A DNA stretch of 11,900 bases, from assembly GCA_937936675.1 (NCBI GenBank), contig CALDDL010000100.1, positions 1 through 11,900 of the forward strand, read 5' to 3'. Under the pieces are notes generated by a model. That model made no database searches and was not told where the DNA came from. It saw nothing but the letters and a program-made list of their open reading frames with translations. This document shows positions 1-7,952 of the stretch, in pieces. This DNA comes from an uncultured bacterium (GTDB lineage: Bacteria > Bacteroidota > Ignavibacteria > Ignavibacteriales > Melioribacteraceae). Made by a program: the position numbers and the translations under genes. How positions within the stretch are numbered: the stretch's first letter is position 1; every line of letters starts with the position of its first letter.

Positions 1-493
1 GTTACCACCGAATGGAGGAAATGACGGACAGCTAACGGCAGGATATGAGAATACACAAATTACAAGTGCGGAATCATATCAAGGTAAGTATAGCTTGATG
101 TTCAAGAACCTAGAAGGAAAAAGAGATGGATTTGTAGGGACAAGAAAATATTTAGTAGGCGAAGATGTAAAGGTAGGCGACATACTAAGAATATCGGTAT
201 GGTTAAAAGGAGAGGACTTAGATCCAGCCCAAGCAAGTGGAGCAGGGGATCAAGGTAAATTTGCGATTACACCAATCTTACATAATAGTTATGGAAATAA
301 TGAAGGATGGGGAGAATTTTGGGCAAGTGATATACCACTTACGTTCCCAAATGCAACAAGCTTTGACTGGAAACAGTATTATGTTGATGTAGAAGTAAAA
401 GAAGGAACAAAAGCAATCTCGATAAGAATGCATCCACTTGGACAGTTCAAGGGAACAGTGTATTGCGATTACTTAACGGTAGAGAAATTAGAT
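1..493 (+). repeat. Direct repeat, copy 1 (module A1), truncated by window edge
   Basis: This copy matches 1072-1624. Bases 1-55 are identical to 1072-1126 (offset 1071). After a 60-base in-frame length difference the offset becomes 1131; bases 248-287 and 290-333 are identical to 1379-1418 and 1421-1464. Between these tracts the copies differ, largely at synonymous positions. The copy begins before base 1, so the full unit length is not visible. Confidence 0.9.
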
Positions 494-1936
494 GTACCGA
501 CCTTAAGTGCGATAGGCAGTTTTGAACAAGAGTTACCGTCATATTGGATGAAAGGCAATGAACCGGCAGGAGCAACATTAAGCTGGGCAACGGATCAATC
601 CAAATCGATGGGAAGAAGCTTAAAGATCGAGAAGACAGGAGTAGGCGAGGCAGCATATTGGGAGAGTGAGAATATGGCAGATTTATGGGCACCGTTCCAT
701 AATAAAGATGTTGATATATTCTTAGGAGCTTATGTAAAGACAAACGGAGTAAATATCAATCCGGCAACAGATGATGACAAGTGGTATTTAGAGTACAGTT
801 TTTATGGAAAGAGCGGTAATGAGATTGGAAAGATAAAACTACCGATAGATCAGAGTACTAGTACGAGTGCAGGCTGGGTAGCCGATACAAATGCGATAGG
901 GAGTGTAATCTTACCGGAAGATAGTTATACGACAACGATCAAGTTTGTAGCGGGAGCAAATGCGATAGGAACAGTATGGGCAGATGACTTCATGTTCTAT
1001 GGCAGAGGCGGTGCATGGGCAGGACAGGATTGGAATACACAGGTAGGCGTACCTACAGGCTGGTTCTATTGGTTACCACCGAATGGAGGAAATGACGGAC
1101 AGCTAACGGCAGGATATGAGAATACAATGATAACAGATAATTATGCTTATCATGGTAAATACAGCTTAAGATTCAAAAACCTAGAAGGAAAGAGAGATGG
1201 GTTTGTAGGAACTAGAAAGTTTTTACTTGAAAAACCTTCAGCTCCATCTAACGCGGTAGCAAAAGATAATGAATATGATATCACTACATTAACGGATGTA
1301 AAACCGGGCGAAACTGTAAGAATATCTGTCTGGTTAAAAGGAATGGATTTAGATCCTGCAAATGTAAGTGGAGCAGGCGATCAAGGTAAATTTGCGATTA
1401 CACCAATCTTACATAATACGTATGGAAATAATGAAGGATGGGGAGAATTTTGGGCAAGTGATATTCCTCTTACATTCCCTAATGCAACAAGCTTTGATTG
1501 GCAGCAATTTTACGTTGACATTCCAATAAGAGAAGGAGCAAAATCTTTATCTGTTAGACTACATCCATTAGGACAGTTCAAAGGTACAGTTTATTGCGAT
1601 TTACTTGAAGTTAAGAAACTTGATCTAGTTGGTGTTGATGAAAATAGTGTAGTTCCTGTTGATTATTCTTTAGAGCAGAATTATCCTAACCCATTTAACC
1701 CGACTACCATTATTACTTATGCCTTACCAAAACAAGGTGTAGTAAAATTGAAAATATATGATATGCTAGGAAGAGAAATCAGAACATTAGTAAATTCTGA
1801 TCTACCTGCCGGCGTTCATAAAGTTCAATGGGATGGTAATAATGAAAGTGGTATTAGAGTATCAAGCGGTATGTATATTTATAGAATAGAAGCAAGCGAT
1901 TTCGTTCAAGCAAAGAAGATGCTTTTAGTAAAGTAA
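2..1936 (+). CDS. Secreted multi-module protein with T9SS sorting domain (5' partial)
   Basis: The reading frame is open from base 2 with no stop upstream, so the N-terminus lies outside the window; 644 residues are visible. An ATG at 95 sits inside a repeated module and is not the start. Modules, by visible residue: A1 about 1-165, B about 170-338, A2 about 353-542, sorting domain about 550-644. The B module opens with IGSFEQELPSYW and closes with VWADDFMFYG, and the A modules carry AGYENT, GKYSL and a closing YCD strand; this is the look of galactose-binding-like/CBM4_9-type beta-sandwiches. The tail has the YPNPFNPTT motif, a LKIYDMLGREIRTL strand, GVHKVQWDG and GMYIYRI, typical of T9SS type A (FlgD-like) sorting domains. 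I infer a secreted or surface-attached protein, perhaps glycan-binding. No catalytic motif is visible in the retained part; an enzyme domain could lie upstream. A hairpin terminator follows the stop. Confidence 0.85.
   Translation, partial: LPPNGGNDGQLTAGYENTQITSAESYQGKYSLMFKNLEGKRDGFVGTRKYLVGEDVKVGDILRISVWLKGEDLDPAQASGAGDQGKFAITPILHNSYGNNEGWGEFWASDIPLTFPNATSFDWKQYYVDVEVKEGTKAISIRMHPLGQFKGTVYCDYLTVEKLDVPTLSAIGSFEQELPSYWMKGNEPAGATLSWATDQSKSMGRSLKIEKTGVGEAAYWESENMADLWAPFHNKDVDIFLGAYVKTNGVNINPATDDDKWYLEYSFYGKSGNEIGKIKLPIDQSTSTSAGWVADTNAIGSVILPEDSYTTTIKFVAGANAIGTVWADDFMFYGRGGAWAGQDWNTQVGVPTGWFYWLPPNGGNDGQLTAGYENTMITDNYAYHGKYSLRFKNLEGKRDGFVGTRKFLLEKPSAPSNAVAKDNEYDITTLTDVKPGETVRISVWLKGMDLDPANVSGAGDQGKFAITPILHNTYGNNEGWGEFWASDIPLTFPNATSFDWQQFYVDIPIREGAKSLSVRLHPLGQFKGTVYCDLLEVKKLDLVGVDENSVVPVDYSLEQNYPNPFNPTTIITYALPKQGVVKLKIYDMLGREIRTLVNSDLPAGVHKVQWDGNNESGIRVSSGMYIYRIEASDFVQAKKMLLVK
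1072..1624 (+). repeat. Direct repeat, copy 2 (module A2)
   Basis: This is the second copy of the A module. It carries an extra 20 codons compared with copy 1, encoding a linker-like stretch rich in Ser, Ala, Pro and Asp (about bases 1219-1308). Its 3' half uses more T-ending codons than copy 1. The homologous module extends somewhat upstream of 1072 in the protein (GWFYWLPP at about 1058), but the matching part of copy 1 is outside the window. Confidence 0.88.
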
Positions 1937-1943
1937 TATATTT

Positions 1944-1985
1944 ATGGGCTGCTGAAATATGCAGCCCGTTTAATTTCATTTTATT
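1944..1985 (+). terminator. Rho-independent-like terminator after the repeat protein
   Basis: A perfect 7-bp GC-rich stem, GGGCTGC (1946-1952) with GCAGCCC (1961-1967), encloses an 8-base loop. It can be extended outwards by a T-G wobble and an A-T pair. A T-rich but interrupted tract follows (TTTAATTTCATTTTATT). It starts 7 bases after the stop codon, where a terminator is expected. The T-tract is not a clean run, so efficiency is uncertain. Confidence 0.75.
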
Positions 1986-1998
1986 CAATAAATTTAAC

Positions 1999-2004
1999 AG
2001 GTGA
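1999..2004 (+). promoter_or_regulatory. Ribosome binding site that decides the TonB-receptor start
   Basis: AGGTGA lies 5 bases before the ATG at 2010. The in-frame GTG at 2001 overlaps this site and has no good site of its own, so ATG 2010 is the better start. Confidence 0.6.
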
Positions 2005-2009
2005 ATTTC

Positions 2010-4694
2010 ATGTTCACTGAAAGAAAAAATTATTTATTTATTCCAATATTATTTTTGCTATTTGCAGCGAATTTATTTGCGGGGACTACCGGTAAGATAT
2101 CCGGTAAGGTTACAGATGCAAAAACTGGTGAACCTCTTATTGGAGTTAATATAATTATTAATGGCACTAATCTAGGTGCTGCATCCGATTTCGATGGAAA
2201 TTATTTTATAATTAATATTCCTCCGGGCACTTATGAACTAAAAGCCTCTCTTATCGGTTACTCAACGATAATTAATAAAGAAGTTCGTGTATCGGTTGAT
2301 AAAACGACTCGTATAGATTTTGTAATGTCCGAAACTTCCGTGGAGATTAATGATATAGTTGTTACCGCAGTAAAACCAATTGTTCAAAAGGACTTAACAT
2401 CTACTGAAGCAAAAGTAAGCGGAGACCAAATATCTATGCTCCCTTTAGAGGATGTTCAATCAGTAGTTAATCTTCAAGCAGGTGTTGTTGATGGGCATTT
2501 TAGAGGCGGCAGAGCAAACGAAGTAAAATATCTTATTGATGGTGTCTCGGTAAATGATGCATTCTCCGGCACTTCAGCTTTAGAAGCAGAAGTTAATAGT
2601 ATTGAAGAATTACAAGTACTCACCGGCACGTTTAATGCTGAATATGGAGAAGCCCTCTCAGGTGTGGTTAATCAAGTTACTAAGATAGCCGGAAGCACAA
2701 TTGAAGGAGATTTTTCGGCTTATACGGGTGATTATATTACCGATAGAAAAGGTCTATATCCAAATATCGAAAAAATTTCTCCAAAGGATGTTTATAATAT
2801 TCAAGGAAGTTTAAGCGGACCTATTCCGGGAATTGAAAAACTCCTTTCGTTTTTTGTATCAGGAAGATATGTGTATGATTCAGGTTTCCTTTATGGAAAA
2901 AGAATGTTTAATCCTTCGGATTCATCGAATTTTTCTGCTAATAATCCTTCTGATTGGTATGTGGGTTCAACCGGCGATAATAGTTACGTACCAATGAATG
3001 ATAGTAAGAGACTTTCACTTCAAGGTAAACTTTCACTCAATGTCGGTGATGGTGGTAAAGGTATTGTATTTAATACTTTATATCAGGATCAAGAGTATAG
3101 AAATTACAATCATAGGTTCAAATTGAATCCCGATGGTAATTATTCAAATTTTCAAACAAGTTTATTATATAGCGCAAGCTATACTTATGTACTAGGGAAT
3201 TCTGCTTTTATCGACATAATGGGTTCCGCTTTTTCCACCGAGAATAAACAATATGTATATGAAAATCCTTTAGACCCACGTTATGTTAAACCGGAGAGAA
3301 TGCGGGATGTAAGCGGTAATGCTTTTTTAACCGGCGGTACAGAAAATTGGCATTTTAATCATAAGACAACTACATATTCGGGGAAGATAGATTTTACTTG
3401 GCAGATAGATAATACTCATCAAATTAAAACAGGTGCCGAATATAAATATCACGATCTATCTTATAAAGATTTTCAAATAGTAATAGATGCTTCAACGAAT
3501 TATATCCCTACCTTACCTATTGCCGGAGCATTTAATTTCAATAATTATAATGCTAATCCGGTGCAGATGGCAGCATATTTCCAAGATAAAATAGAGCTCG
3601 ATTATTTAGTTATAAATGCCGGAATTCGTTTTGATTATTTTGAACCGGACGGAAGTTATTTAAAGTATCCCGATAGAATTGCACAATTAGATGAACTGCT
3701 TCCTCCGTTTCCAGATTCATTGATGGGAAAAGCGTCCGCTAAATATCAATTCAGTCCTCGTATCGGCATCTCATATCCAATAACAGATAAGGGAGCAATT
3801 CATATCTCTTACGGACATTTTTTCCAGATACCTGCTTTTGAATTTTTATATCGTAATCCAAATTTCAGAATTCCATTGACGGGTGATTTCCCTGAGAATA
3901 TCGGTAATACAATCGGTAACGCTGATCTTGAAGCTCAGCAGACTGTTATGTACGAAATTGGTCTTCAACAAGAATTGATTGAGAATTTCGGTATTAATGT
4001 AACGGCATATTATAAAGATATTAGAAATCTGCTCGGTACAGAGATTCATATTAAAAATGAGTTTAGAAAATTTTCTAAACTTATAAATAGAGATTATGGT
4101 TCAGTGAAAGGTTTTACACTATCATTTGAGAAAAGATTTACTGGTGGAATAGGCGCAAGTCTTGATTATACATTTCAAATTGCTAAAGGAAATGCCTCTG
4201 ATCCTAATGATGCATTTAATAAAGCTCAATCGAACCCACCTGTTGAATCGAATAAACAATTAGTACCATTAAATTGGGATAGAAGACATTCACTTAATTT
4301 TACATTAACGGCTGGCACACCGGGAGATTTTATTGCCAGTGCTATTGGAAGGCTTGGTTCAGGACTTCCATATACTCCATCGGTACAAAATCAAAGAACC
4401 GGTTTGGAAAATAGTGAAACACGTCCCGGAATATTTAATGTTGATCTCTATCTAACAAAATATTTCAAAGTCTTCGGAAGAGATATCTCGGTTTATGCAA
4501 AAGTTTATAATCTATTCGATACAGCAAATGAATTGGATATTTTTAGTGATACAGGAAGAGCAGGTTACACTTTGGAATTAACACGTGCTCAAGAAGCTCC
4601 GCGAGGAGTAAATACATTATCAGAATATTTCACAAGACCTGATTTTTATTCAGCACCGAGACAGGTTATTGTCGGTGCATCTTTCAGTTTTTAA
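2010..4694 (+). CDS. TonB-dependent outer-membrane receptor with carboxypeptidase-regulatory-like domain
   Basis: The 894-residue protein is predicted to take up a ligand across the outer membrane using TonB energy. Residues 1-24 form a signal peptide ending LFA, with cleavage likely before Gly25. Residues about 29-111 form a carboxypeptidase D regulatory-like beta-sandwich (GKISGKVTDAKTGEPLIGVN, then DGNYFI and PPGTYEL). A possible TonB box, EINDIVVTA, starts at 112. The plug follows (about 120-235), with RGGRANEVKYLIDGV near 165 and EYGEALSGVVNQVTK near 211. The remainder is an aromatic-rich barrel, and the last residues GASFSF end in Phe, as outer-membrane barrels do. It resembles SusC-type receptors in domain order, but no SusD gene adjoins it. 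It is the first gene of the six-gene run; the next gene starts 13 bases later. The ligand cannot be read from sequence. Confidence 0.93.
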   Translation: MFTERKNYLFIPILFLLFAANLFAGTTGKISGKVTDAKTGEPLIGVNIIINGTNLGAASDFDGNYFIINIPPGTYELKASLIGYSTIINKEVRVSVDKTTRIDFVMSETSVEINDIVVTAVKPIVQKDLTSTEAKVSGDQISMLPLEDVQSVVNLQAGVVDGHFRGGRANEVKYLIDGVSVNDAFSGTSALEAEVNSIEELQVLTGTFNAEYGEALSGVVNQVTKIAGSTIEGDFSAYTGDYITDRKGLYPNIEKISPKDVYNIQGSLSGPIPGIEKLLSFFVSGRYVYDSGFLYGKRMFNPSDSSNFSANNPSDWYVGSTGDNSYVPMNDSKRLSLQGKLSLNVGDGGKGIVFNTLYQDQEYRNYNHRFKLNPDGNYSNFQTSLLYSASYTYVLGNSAFIDIMGSAFSTENKQYVYENPLDPRYVKPERMRDVSGNAFLTGGTENWHFNHKTTTYSGKIDFTWQIDNTHQIKTGAEYKYHDLSYKDFQIVIDASTNYIPTLPIAGAFNFNNYNANPVQMAAYFQDKIELDYLVINAGIRFDYFEPDGSYLKYPDRIAQLDELLPPFPDSLMGKASAKYQFSPRIGISYPITDKGAIHISYGHFFQIPAFEFLYRNPNFRIPLTGDFPENIGNTIGNADLEAQQTVMYEIGLQQELIENFGINVTAYYKDIRNLLGTEIHIKNEFRKFSKLINRDYGSVKGFTLSFEKRFTGGIGASLDYTFQIAKGNASDPNDAFNKAQSNPPVESNKQLVPLNWDRRHSLNFTLTAGTPGDFIASAIGRLGSGLPYTPSVQNQRTGLENSETRPGIFNVDLYLTKYFKVFGRDISVYAKVYNLFDTANELDIFSDTGRAGYTLELTRAQEAPRGVNTLSEYFTRPDFYSAPRQVIVGASFSF
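4060..4081. repeat. Perfect 22-bp palindrome inside the receptor gene
   Basis: The half-site AGTTTAGAAAA is followed at once by its exact reverse complement, with no spacer. It lies within the barrel-coding part of the receptor gene and encodes the residues around FRKFSKL. The next pair outwards (G4059/T4082) does not match. No T-run follows, so it does not look like a terminator. Function unknown. Confidence 0.85.
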
Positions 4695-4696
4695 TC

Positions 4697-4702
4697 GGGA
4701 GG
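4697..4702 (+). promoter_or_regulatory. Strong ribosome binding site for the 1076-residue secreted protein
   Basis: GGGAGG lies 5 bases before a GTG at 4708. This is the best Shine-Dalgarno sequence in the window, and it selects the GTG over in-frame upstream alternatives such as TTG 4669, which lie inside the receptor gene. Confidence 0.75.
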
Positions 4703-4707
4703 AAAAG

Positions 4708-7700
4708 GTGCGAATTAAAAATTTATTTATTATAGTTTTTTTACTATCAACATCCATCAGCTTTGCCCAAGCAAGAGTGGATAAAAATAAAGGTGACCAT
4801 AACCAAACTCGTAAAGGTTTTATGGATGGTAATCTTGCTGCTACTGTATATTATAATTTTGGACAGATAGCAGATTGGGAAAATGAGCCGAGCAGAAGTG
4901 GTGTCTGGCCCAAAGGAACAAACCATACTTATATCGATGGTGTTGCGATGATTGTTCAGGCAGAGACAAAGGACCCATTGGGGAAAGTAATTCATCCATT
5001 AGAAACGAACTATTATGAGTTTACTCGATATGATGCAGCGACCGGGGTAACTTATGGATGGTGGCCTCTTCCCGGTTATGCAGCTCCATATTCTAAAATT
5101 CCTGCAAGAAGTGATGTGCCCGAAAGCTGGCCTTTAAGTTGGCCCGATCGTATGGGCGATTATGATGGTGCTTGGAATGGTTTCTTCGGTAAAGGTATTC
5201 GTAATGCGGATGTGGAAACTTATTTCGTATTCGATGATAACGAAGATAGGGAATATCTACTTAAGAATAACTTTTCACCGGATGCAGATGATCTTCTAAG
5301 AGGCGGTCTTGGAATGCAAGTTAAGACAAGAGGTTTCCAATGGTCTCAAGTTCTCGCCGAGGATGTAATTTTCTGGTATTATGAAATTACCAATATGGGA
5401 ACAACAGATTATCAGAAAACTCTTTTCGCTCAATATATTGATTGGGGAATTGGAGGACATGATAATTCATCCAATAATGCAGGTGATTATGATGATCTTC
5501 TTGATATTTCTTATGCATGGTCCACAGTACCTACCGGCAGCCCCGGTAATTGGAGTCCGGTAGGATTAGCAGGATATGCGTTTTTGGAAAGTCCCGGCGT
5601 TTCAAACGATAGAAAAGATAACGATAAAGATGGACTTACCGATGAAAGAAGAGATAATTCAGCAACTCGATTCATTGAGACTCCTGATCAAGATCCTTTT
5701 ATATTAGTAGTAGGAAGAGATACAACAAATTTTAAAACTTTCTATGGATATTCATGGAGACCTCATTGGGATGCAGATGAGAATGGCAATTGGCGTGAAT
5801 TTACAGATGATAATGCTAATGGTGTTTGGGATAATGGTGAACCTCTAAATGACGATGTGGGCTCAGATGGCTTAGGTCCTTTTGATGAAGGCTATGCTGG
5901 ACCTGATTTAGATGGCTCGGAAGGGAACGGTAAGCCCGACCAAGGAGAACCTAATTTCGGTATTCTTGATAAAGACGAATCTGATCAATTAGGTCTTACC
6001 GGATTCGCAATCTATCCGGTTCATAAATATGAATTAAATCGAGATGAAGAAAACTGGACTGTATTTTCTAGTCTTCCCGAACCGCATGGACAGTCTTTAG
6101 TTGGTGTTAACCTTGCTAATTATTTCTCAAGTTATCTTTTTGGAATGCTTGGAAGAAATAGTTATTCTGTTGCAACCGGCAGAAATGAATTAACAGGCAG
6201 TACAGAACGATTTTCTATGTCATTGATTTTCGGTATAGATAAAGATGATTTATTCAGACGTAAAAAAACCGTTCAACAGATTTATAATGCTAATTATCGT
6301 TTTGCAAAGCCACCGGAAAAACCACTTGTAAAAGCTATTGCCGGCGATAAGAAAGTTACTCTCTATTGGGATGATAGAGCAGAAAAAACTTTTGATTCAT
6401 TTTATCAAAAATATAATTTTGAAGGGTATAGAATATACCGTTCCACCGAACCGAATTTTCTGGAAAATAAAACTATCACCGATGCTTATGGCAAAGCTAC
6501 TTTCAGAAAACCGATTGCTCAATTTGATTTGATCGATGGGCTAAAGGGACTTCATCCGATTGATGTAAATGGCGCGTTATTCGACCTCGGAAATGATTCC
6601 GGTATTAAGCACTCTTATATTGATACAACAGTTCAAAATGGACAAACGTATTATTATGCAGTTGCCGCTTATGATCAAGGGTTCACATCAGTATCAATCG
6701 AAGGTAAATTTCAAGGTATTCCTCCTTCGGAAACAACAACAATAATTAAGAAAGATATAAATGGAAAAATTACTACAGACGTTAATACAGCAGTAGTAAC
6801 ACCAAAAGCACCTGCTGCTGGTTATATCCCTCCGCAAATAGCTGAATTTTATAAAAGCGGTCCCGGTACGGGAAATCTTTCTTTAGAAATTCTTGATCCC
6901 GATTCAATTAAAAACAATAATACATATCGATTATTATTTAAAGAAAAAACTCGTTATAATAATGAATCAAAACCTCGATTTGTTTTAGTCAATTCAACTA
7001 AGCAGGATACGGTTTTACCGACTACTACTTTAGCATCAAGTGAATTGACTACAAAAGTAATTGACGGTATTTCAATGACTCTTACTAATGATAATACTGT
7101 TGCAATTGATTATAATGAAAGCAAATGGAAAAAAGGTAATAGTAATTATATAATGGATCTAGGATTCGATTCGCGCTATGCCGCTGCATATAATAGCAAG
7201 AGAATTAATTATCCTGCTGATTTTGAAATTGAGTTATTAGATGCAGGTCAAGGAGATCTTTCATTCCCTGCTACATCATTTAGCAAACCAATTCAATCCA
7301 ATATTAAAGTTAAGAATGTAACTGAAGATAAATATTATCAATTCATCTTCAGAGATGCTAATAATGATGCACTCTATAATGATGGTGATGCAATATTTAT
7401 TGTGATGGGCGATTCTGCCGGTAAGCAGGCTAAGAACTTTGGAGATTTAAAAGTTACTTGGTCTGTTACTATGATTAAAGATACTACCATTGCAGAATCG
7501 AATCAAAGGCATCCTCAAGTTGGTGATGTTTTTAATTTGGTTACAAAGAAACCTTTTAGAAATGGCGAGTATTTTGAATTTACAGCTAAAGCTCCCGACT
7601 TCGATAAAGAAAAGGCTGTTTCTGATCTGGACAAAATAGCAGTAGTACCTAATCCTTATGTTGGAGCAGCATCATGGGAACAAGCTTCTACCGAAGTCGG

Positions 7701-7938
7701 CAGAGGTGAACGAAAAATTTATTTTATTAATCTTCCACGTCAATGTACAATTCGAATTTATACGATTAGTGGAAAACATGTACAAACACTTGAACATAAT
7801 GCATTAGTTGATAATGGACAGCAAGAATGGAATCTCGTTACAAAAGATGGAATGGATTTAGCTTTCGGAGTTTATGTATTCCATGTTGACGCACCCGGAT
7901 TGGGTGAAAAGATTGACAAATTTGCAATTATTAAATAG
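4708..7938 (+). CDS. Large secreted protein with Asp-rich insert, FnIII-like module and T9SS-like C-terminus
   Basis: From GTG 4708 the product is 1076 residues. It starts with a signal peptide (MRIKNLF, hydrophobic core, SFAQA), which supports this start over one 13 codons upstream. Residues about 25-300 are rich in Trp, Tyr and Asp, and I do not recognise the fold. Residues about 301-312 (DRKDNDKDGLTDE) and 354-425 form an Asp/Asn/Gly-rich region with DxDxDG-like loops (DADENGNW, DDNANGVWDNGE, PDLDGSEGNG), resembling calcium-binding thrombospondin-3 or dockerin-like loops. Residues about 538-660 look like a fibronectin type III module (KKVTLYWDD, GYRIYRS, YYYAVAAYD). Residues about 977-1076 begin VVPNPYVG and contain IRIYTISGKHVQTL and FGVYVFHVD, a type A-like sorting domain. 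It lies between the receptor and the PorV-like gene, so an exported surface partner of the receptor is likely (inference). Substrate and activity are unknown; I see no enzyme motif. Confidence 0.88.
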   Translation: MRIKNLFIIVFLLSTSISFAQARVDKNKGDHNQTRKGFMDGNLAATVYYNFGQIADWENEPSRSGVWPKGTNHTYIDGVAMIVQAETKDPLGKVIHPLETNYYEFTRYDAATGVTYGWWPLPGYAAPYSKIPARSDVPESWPLSWPDRMGDYDGAWNGFFGKGIRNADVETYFVFDDNEDREYLLKNNFSPDADDLLRGGLGMQVKTRGFQWSQVLAEDVIFWYYEITNMGTTDYQKTLFAQYIDWGIGGHDNSSNNAGDYDDLLDISYAWSTVPTGSPGNWSPVGLAGYAFLESPGVSNDRKDNDKDGLTDERRDNSATRFIETPDQDPFILVVGRDTTNFKTFYGYSWRPHWDADENGNWREFTDDNANGVWDNGEPLNDDVGSDGLGPFDEGYAGPDLDGSEGNGKPDQGEPNFGILDKDESDQLGLTGFAIYPVHKYELNRDEENWTVFSSLPEPHGQSLVGVNLANYFSSYLFGMLGRNSYSVATGRNELTGSTERFSMSLIFGIDKDDLFRRKKTVQQIYNANYRFAKPPEKPLVKAIAGDKKVTLYWDDRAEKTFDSFYQKYNFEGYRIYRSTEPNFLENKTITDAYGKATFRKPIAQFDLIDGLKGLHPIDVNGALFDLGNDSGIKHSYIDTTVQNGQTYYYAVAAYDQGFTSVSIEGKFQGIPPSETTTIIKKDINGKITTDVNTAVVTPKAPAAGYIPPQIAEFYKSGPGTGNLSLEILDPDSIKNNNTYRLLFKEKTRYNNESKPRFVLVNSTKQDTVLPTTTLASSELTTKVIDGISMTLTNDNTVAIDYNESKWKKGNSNYIMDLGFDSRYAAAYNSKRINYPADFEIELLDAGQGDLSFPATSFSKPIQSNIKVKNVTEDKYYQFIFRDANNDALYNDGDAIFIVMGDSAGKQAKNFGDLKVTWSVTMIKDTTIAESNQRHPQVGDVFNLVTKKPFRNGEYFEFTAKAPDFDKEKAVSDLDKIAVVPNPYVGAASWEQASTEVGRGERKIYFINLPRQCTIRIYTISGKHVQTLEHNALVDNGQQEWNLVTKDGMDLAFGVYVFHVDAPGLGEKIDKFAIIK

Positions 7939-7943
7939 TGCGT

Positions 7944-7947
7944 GGAG
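7944..7947 (+). promoter_or_regulatory. Ribosome binding site that decides the PorV-like start
   Basis: GGAG lies 5 bases before ATG 7953. An in-frame GTG at 7938 overlaps the previous stop by one base but would put five extra residues (starting MRGAD) ahead of a clean signal peptide, so ATG 7953 is preferred. Confidence 0.6.
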
Positions 7948-7952
7948 CTGAT

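Noticed and set aside
447..743. Open frame on the minus strand opposite the repeat protein
   Set aside because: It is opposite a well-supported coding frame with repeat and domain matches, has no recognisable domain, and its start lacks a ribosome binding site. It is a shadow of the real gene. The same reasoning removes minus-strand frames at 3846-4049, 4747-4995 and 10433-10696.
1980..1992. TTTATT-C-AATAAA inverted repeat before the receptor gene as an operator
   Set aside because: The arms are only 6 bases long and all A/T, so the match is not distinguishable from chance.
1989..1996. TAAATTTA as a Bacteroidota-type -7 promoter element for the receptor operon
   Set aside because: It resembles TAnnTTTG but lacks the final G, has no TTG-type -33 element at the right distance, and would give almost no leader. 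In AT-rich DNA this match is expected by chance. The operon promoter is not identified.
2010..4694. Calling the receptor SusC
   Set aside because: The domain order is SusC-like, but no SusD gene is adjacent and the ligand is unknown, so the symbol would overstate the evidence.
5381..5563. Plus-strand out-of-frame open reading frame inside the large secreted protein gene
   Set aside because: It is short, of low complexity and lies wholly inside a gene with a signal peptide, FnIII-like module and sorting-like tail. The same applies to 6338-6532.
6855..6874. TCCCG-GTA-CGGGA hairpin inside the large secreted protein gene
   Set aside because: The stem is only 5 bp with a 3-base loop and no T-run; it is too small to interpret.
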